Below the pieces are notes generated by a model, which ran no database searches, had not been told where the DNA came from, and worked only from the letters and a program-made list of their open reading frames with translations. A stretch of 64,000 nucleotides of DNA from JADZAI01 sp046348585 (GTDB lineage: Bacteria > Pseudomonadota > Alphaproteobacteria > Micropepsales > Micropepsaceae), in the NCBI GenBank assembly GCA_046348585.1, contig JAXMDZ010000002.1:124001-188000 (forward strand), in the 5' to 3' direction. A program made the translations under genes and the position numbers. This document shows positions 59,996 through 64,000 of this stretch, piece after piece. Position 1 is the stretch's first letter, and each line of letters starts with the position of its first letter.

Positions 59996-61594
59996 TCAGA
60001 CGGCTTTCAGGAACGCCCCGTTCAGCGCCTGGCGCAGCAGCGCGGCGGTCTTCTTCGGGCCGAACAGCGCCGCGAACGAGCCGAAGCGCGGCCCCTGCTC
60101 CTGCCCCAGCGCGACCTCGTAGAACGCCTTGAACCAGTCGCGCAGCCGGTCGGCGAAACCGTGCGCCTTGCCGATCTCGAAGCTGAGATTCTGCAAGGCT
60201 TCGCCGTTCGTCTCCGCCGTCGTCTCCAGCGCCGCGGCGAGGGCCTCCAGCCCGGCGCGTTCGGCCTCGTCCGGGGCGCGGAAGGTCTTCGCCGGCAGCA
60301 CGAAGTCGAGATAGTAGCGCATCGCGTAGCCGACGAGGCGGTCGAGCGAGGGATAGGCCTCGGGCGTCACGCCCGGACGATAGGCCTGGATGAAGCCCCA
60401 CAGCACGTCCTTGCTGTCGGGGTTCGAGGCCGCGACGAGATTGAGCAGCAGCGCGAAGGAGAGCGGCCAGGCTTCCTGCGGCGGCTGGCCGGCATGGATG
60501 TGCCAGACGGGATTCTCCAGCCGCTCTTCCGGCGACTGGCGCTGATAGGCGTCGAGGAAGGCGGCGTATTCGTCCACCACCTTCGGAATCGCGTCGAAGT
60601 AGAGCTTCTTGGCGGTCTTGGGCTTCTGGTACATGAAGAGCGCGAGGCTCTCCGGGGCCGCATAGGTCAGCCAGTCCTCGACCGCGAGGCCGTTGCCCTT
60701 CGACTTCGAGATCTTCTGGCCCTTCTCGTCCAGGAACAATTCGTAAGTCAGCACCTCGGGCGGCAGATGGCCGAGCGCCCGCACGATCTTGGACGACAGC
60801 TCGACCGACGGGATGAGGTCCTTGCCCGACATCTCGTAGTCGACGCCCAGCGCATACCAGCGCATCGCCCAGTCGGCCTTCCATTGCAGCTTGGCGCGGC
60901 CGCCGGTGACCGGCTGCTCGACCTTCGCGCCGTCCTCGTCCTCGAAGACGATGGTGCCCGCATCGGGATCGCGGTGGAGGATCGGCACTTCCAGCACGCG
61001 GCCGGTGGTCGGCGAGATGGGAAGGAACGGGCTGTAGGTCGCCCGGCGCTCGGGCCCCAGCGTCGGCAGCACGAGGTTGATCACGTCGTCATAGCGCCTG
61101 AGGACGTGCAGCAGCGCGTCGTCGAAGCGGCCGGACAGATACCAGTCGGTCGAGCTCTGGAACTCGTATTCGAAGCCGAAGGCGTCGAGGAACGAGCGCA
61201 GCATGGCGTTGTTGTGGGCCCCGAAGCTCTCGAACTTGCCGAAGGGGTCGGGCACCTTGGTCAGCGGCTTCTTCAGGTGCTGGGCCAGCATCTCCTTGTT
61301 GGGGACGTTGTCCGGCACCTTGCGCAGCCCGTCCATGTCGTCGGAGAAGGCGAAAAGGCGGGTCGGATAGTCGCTCATCTCCTGGAAGGCGCGGCGCACC
61401 ATCGAGGTGCGGGCGACCTCGCCGAAGGTTCCGATATGGGGCAGGCCCGAGGGGCCGTAGCCGGTCTCGAACAGCAGATAGCCCTTGTCCGGCGCGCCGG
61501 CCGCCGGGCCGCGCTGCAACCGGGCGAGCAGCTTGCGCGCTTCCTCGAACGGCCAGGCCTTGGCCTTCAGGGCGGTCTCGCGCAGGGCTGTCAC
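59996..61594 (-). CDS. lysK: Lysyl-tRNA synthetase, class I
   Basis: A 532-residue class I LysRS. The HIGH-type motif reads PHIGTF and the KMSKS-type motif KISKSKG. The enzyme charges tRNA-Lys; class I forms occur in archaea, spirochaetes and many alphaproteobacteria. It ends 14 bases from the convergent S24 repressor gene. The gene naming (lysK, also lysS) follows the class I convention. Confidence 0.92.
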   Translation of the reverse strand: MTALRETALKAKAWPFEEARKLLARLQRGPAAGAPDKGYLLFETGYGPSGLPHIGTFGEVARTSMVRRAFQEMSDYPTRLFAFSDDMDGLRKVPDNVPNKEMLAQHLKKPLTKVPDPFGKFESFGAHNNAMLRSFLDAFGFEYEFQSSTDWYLSGRFDDALLHVLRRYDDVINLVLPTLGPERRATYSPFLPISPTTGRVLEVPILHRDPDAGTIVFEDEDGAKVEQPVTGGRAKLQWKADWAMRWYALGVDYEMSGKDLIPSVELSSKIVRALGHLPPEVLTYELFLDEKGQKISKSKGNGLAVEDWLTYAAPESLALFMYQKPKTAKKLYFDAIPKVVDEYAAFLDAYQRQSPEERLENPVWHIHAGQPPQEAWPLSFALLLNLVAASNPDSKDVLWGFIQAYRPGVTPEAYPSLDRLVGYAMRYYLDFVLPAKTFRAPDEAERAGLEALAAALETTAETNGEALQNLSFEIGKAHGFADRLRDWFKAFYEVALGQEQGPRFGSFAALFGPKKTAALLRQALNGAFLKAV

Positions 61595-61648
61595 GATCGG
61601 CGGATCCTTAATCCATCGGAAAGGGGGCGGAACCTATGCTTCGGGGCC

Positions 61649-63235
61649 ATGACTCGTCAACGCGATCCGGTACTCGGAGGCCGCGCGGCTTCGCGCCGGG
61701 CGCGGCTGCGTGCGCGCCGCGCCCGCTCCAATGCCGGCGAGCGGACGAAATCGGCCTTTCTCGCCATGGTCAGCCATGAGCTGCGCACGCCGCTCAACAC
61801 GATTCTGGGCCAGGCCGACCTCCTGTCGGGCGACGGCCTGCCGGCCCATGCGCGCGAGGCGGTCGAGGCCATCCGGACGGCCGGCGAAGGCCTCTACACG
61901 CTGCTCAACGACGTCCTCGATCTCGCCCGCCTCGAAGCCGGCGAAGCGCCGGTCGAGCGCGCCGATCTCGACATCCGCGCGGTCGCCGACAGCGTCCGCC
62001 GCATCTGCCAGCCGCGCGCCTGGGCGCAGGCGCTCGACCTCGAAGTCGCGGTCGATCGCGCCGTGCCGCAGAAGCTGCGCGGCGACGGCGGCCGCATCCG
62101 CCAGATCCTCCTCAACCTGGTCGGCAACGCGCTGAAATTCACCGAACGCGGCGGCGTCTCCATCTCGGTCGAGATGCAGGCGGGCGCGCAGCGGGCGCTG
62201 CGCATCGCGGTCTCCGACACCGGCATCGGCATCGAGAAGCGCGACCGCGAACGGATCTTCGCGCTGTTCGAACAGGGCGAAGGCGTCCTCACCCGCCACC
62301 ACGGCGGCCTCGGCCTCGGCCTCGCGCTCTGCCGCCGTCTGGTCCATTCGATGGGCGGCACGATCGGCGTCGAAAGCCAGCCGGGCCTCGGATCGACCTT
62401 CTGGTTCACCGCCCCCGTCCAGGCGGCCGAAGTCGAAATCGCCGACGCCGGACAGGATGCCGACGACGGCGGCCCCGACCCCGGCGCGCTCGCCCGCGTG
62501 CGCGGCCTCAGCCTCCTCGCCGCCGACGACAATCCGCTGCACCGCGCCGCGCTGGAGCGCATCTGCGTCGCCTGCAACATCACCCTCGAACTCGCCGCCG
62601 ACGGGCTGGAAGCGATCGAGGCGGCCGGCCGCAGCCGCTTCGATGCGGTCCTCCTCGACGCCCAGATGGCGGTGGTCGGCGGCGTCCAGGCGGCGCGCAT
62701 GATCCGCGCCCTCAACCAGCGCCACGCCGGTCCGGCGATCCTCATCGCCTGCACCGAGGGCGACCAGGCCGAGACCGACGCCGACGGCGTCGCCGACGCG
62801 ATCCTGCACAAGCCCTATTCGGTGCGCTCGGTCTCGGCCGCCCTCGCCGCGGCGCTCTCCGACGGCGAGGAGGAGGGCGCGTTCGACACCGGCGCGATCC
62901 GCGAACTGGAACAGTCGGTCGGCCGCCCGGTCCTTGTGGACATCCTCAAGAGCTACATGACCAACGCCGCCGAACTCCTCACCCGCATCGAGGCGGCCGC
63001 GCCGGTCAACGACTCGACCGAGATGGAACAGGCCTCGCGCGACCTCGCCGGCGCGGCGAGCGGCCTCGGCCTCGCCGCCCTGACGGCCGCGGCCCGCGAA
63101 CTCTCGCAGGCCGCGCGGCGCGGCGACGGCGGCGAGGCGCTCGGCCAGCATGTCCAGTCGCTGACGGTGCTGACCGAGGCGACCAATCGCCGCCTGACCC
63201 AGCTCTACCCGGACGCGGCCGCCGACGCCGCCTGA
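61649..63235 (+). CDS. Hybrid histidine kinase: HisKA-HATPase-REC-degenerate Hpt
   Basis: A 528-residue cytoplasmic protein with no sensor or TM domain, only a 35-residue basic N-terminal segment. Phosphoacceptor His43 is in VSHELRTPLN. The ATPase has LVGNALKFTE, DTGIGIE and GLGLGLALC. A receiver domain follows (AADDN, phospho-Asp in LLDAQM, Lys in LHKPYS). The C-terminal domain (about 410-510) has the length and helices of Hpt, but the phospho-His motif (normally H-x-L-K-G) reads RDLAG at 464-468, so it cannot accept phosphate there. It probably phosphorylates a separate response regulator, and needs an unknown partner to sense a signal. Confidence 0.85.
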   Translation: MTRQRDPVLGGRAASRRARLRARRARSNAGERTKSAFLAMVSHELRTPLNTILGQADLLSGDGLPAHAREAVEAIRTAGEGLYTLLNDVLDLARLEAGEAPVERADLDIRAVADSVRRICQPRAWAQALDLEVAVDRAVPQKLRGDGGRIRQILLNLVGNALKFTERGGVSISVEMQAGAQRALRIAVSDTGIGIEKRDRERIFALFEQGEGVLTRHHGGLGLGLALCRRLVHSMGGTIGVESQPGLGSTFWFTAPVQAAEVEIADAGQDADDGGPDPGALARVRGLSLLAADDNPLHRAALERICVACNITLELAADGLEAIEAAGRSRFDAVLLDAQMAVVGGVQAARMIRALNQRHAGPAILIACTEGDQAETDADGVADAILHKPYSVRSVSAALAAALSDGEEEGAFDTGAIRELEQSVGRPVLVDILKSYMTNAAELLTRIEAAAPVNDSTEMEQASRDLAGAASGLGLAALTAAARELSQAARRGDGGEALGQHVQSLTVLTEATNRRLTQLYPDAAADAA

Positions 63236-63276
63236 ATCCGCTCGCTGACGGCGGCGGAGTTCACTAGGTTCGGCCC

Positions 63277-64000
63277 ATGCCGCCGCCTGCCGAGCGAGCG
63301 CCCGTGGACGGCGCGCCGATCCGATTGTCTGCGATCGCCGCCGGGGCCGGCGGGGCGGCGCTGCATCACGCCGACGGCAGGCTGGAGCGCCTCTCCCGCC
63401 CGGCCGCGGCCGAGGCCTTCAAGGCCGGACCGCTGATCGTCTGCCACGCCGGCTTCACCGCCCGCCGCCTCGGCCTCAGCCAGCCCGGACGCCGCGCGGG
63501 CGGTCTGCCGCCCCATGCCGACGTCGCCGAACTGTTCGCCTTCGTCCACCCGGCCCGTCCGGTGATCCCGAGCCCGGCTGGCCTCGCGCGCGCCCTCGGC
63601 CTCGCCCCCCCGGCGACGCTGGAGGACGCCGCCGCCTGCGTCGCCGAGGCCGCCCGCATCCTGCTCGAAACGCTCAGCCTGCTCGGCGAGAAGGACCGCG
63701 ACGAGTGCCGGGCGCTCGCCGCGATGGCGGGGCGATCGGGCTGGGCCTGGGCGGCGCCGGTCGAGGCCGTGCTCGGCCCGGCGGCCCAGCGCCTCGCCGC
63801 CTTCGAGACCTGGCGGCGGGTGCCCGAGTGGGAGGATCGCCCGCCGCGCGGCGCCCCCGGCTCGCGCCCGGTCGCGCCCGACGAGGCGCGGCTCTGGCTC
63901 GCCGAAATTCTCGGCCCCGGCCGCGAGCGCCGCGAGGCGCAGTTCGACTACGCCGCCGCCGCCGCTTCGGCCTTCGCGCCGCGCGTGCGCAAGGGCGCGG
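63277..64000 (+). CDS. DinG-like ATP-dependent DNA helicase, N-terminal part (cut by window edge)
   Basis: A 241-codon open frame from ATG 63277 to the window end with no stop. The segments IVCHAGFTARRLG, VAELFAFVHPARPVIP and PEWEDRPPRG match the conserved N-terminal part of alphaproteobacterial Rad3/DinG-type helicases, which precedes the Walker A and iron-sulphur region. Those motifs are beyond the window, so the activity cannot be confirmed from what is visible. The gene starts 41 bases after the histidine kinase gene. Confidence 0.75.
   Translation, partial: MPPPAERAPVDGAPIRLSAIAAGAGGAALHHADGRLERLSRPAAAEAFKAGPLIVCHAGFTARRLGLSQPGRRAGGLPPHADVAELFAFVHPARPVIPSPAGLARALGLAPPATLEDAAACVAEAARILLETLSLLGEKDRDECRALAAMAGRSGWAWAAPVEAVLGPAAQRLAAFETWRRVPEWEDRPPRGAPGSRPVAPDEARLWLAEILGPGRERREAQFDYAAAAASAFAPRVRKGA

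Overview
The window is about 64 kb of GC-rich chromosomal DNA (mostly 65-70% by eye) with very tight gene packing. Neighbouring genes repeatedly share ATGA, GTGA or TGATG stop/start overlaps, and several convergent pairs overlap by 8-14 bases. The gene content points to an alphaproteobacterium: a PodJ-like polar coiled-coil/Sel1 protein, class I lysyl-tRNA synthetase, an ECF sigma/RskA/fasciclin unit, a TIGR02186-TauE pair and an alphaproteobacterial DinG-like helicase. I cannot name genus or family. I see no rRNA, tRNA, CRISPR array, insertion sequence or prophage. No gap between genes exceeds 300 bases.

Layout. 1-2.7 kb: end of a small exported protein, a VWA lipoprotein and a glycine-rich membrane protein. 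2.8-9.4 kb: a translationally coupled acyl-CoA operon that looks like acyclic-terpene (Atu) or leucine (Liu) catabolism: carboxylase beta subunit, citronellyl/isovaleryl-type acyl-CoA dehydrogenase, biotin-carrying alpha subunit, enoyl-CoA hydratase and a double-hotdog thioesterase. A small gene of lower GC sits inside it. 9.4-14.3 kb: an alpha/beta hydrolase and three exported proteins of unknown function, two of them paralogues. 14.5-18.8 kb: a FadB-like/thiolase operon divergent from a TetR regulator. 18.8-27.7 kb: a zinc-type CDF transporter, DUF2855 protein, D-aminoacylase-like amidohydrolase, esterase/quinone oxidoreductase/AI-2E transporter operon, and a TetR regulator divergent from a DUF4386 membrane protein across three tandem operators. 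27.7-29.6 kb: a frameshifted biotin synthase and a dienoyl-CoA-reductase-like SDR.

29.7-37.9 kb: the four parts of the known ligase-associated (Lhr-Core) DNA repair cluster, split in two. Ligase plus beta-lactamase-fold exonuclease lie on the minus strand and Lhr helicase plus PdeM nuclease on the plus strand, with an ECF sigma/anti-sigma/fasciclin unit between. The ligase reading frame is intact, but every catalytic nucleotidyltransferase residue I can place, including the nucleophilic lysine, is replaced. I regard this as the most interesting observation in the window.

37.9-45.1 kb: TIGR02186 and TauE/SafE proteins, a 1441-residue PodJ-like protein with an internal 71-residue repeat, and a divergent amphipathic-helix protein. 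45.3-52.7 kb: a LiuR-like MerR regulator, two acyl-CoA dehydrogenases, a CoA ligase, an alcohol dehydrogenase and a solitary Fic-domain protein. 52.8-59.3 kb: an S-adenosylhomocysteinase-like protein, a run of small envelope-type genes, a glutathione transferase, two PaaI thioesterases, PyrD and DUF952. 59.3-64 kb: an S24-type repressor, LysRS, a hybrid histidine kinase with a degenerate Hpt domain, and the start of a DinG-like helicase.

Together the metabolic genes suggest an organism that oxidises branched-chain or isoprenoid acyl-CoA compounds. Palindromes built from TGACGT/ACGTCA arms lie upstream of the thiolase/FadB operon and of the MerR gene and may link these units in one regulon.
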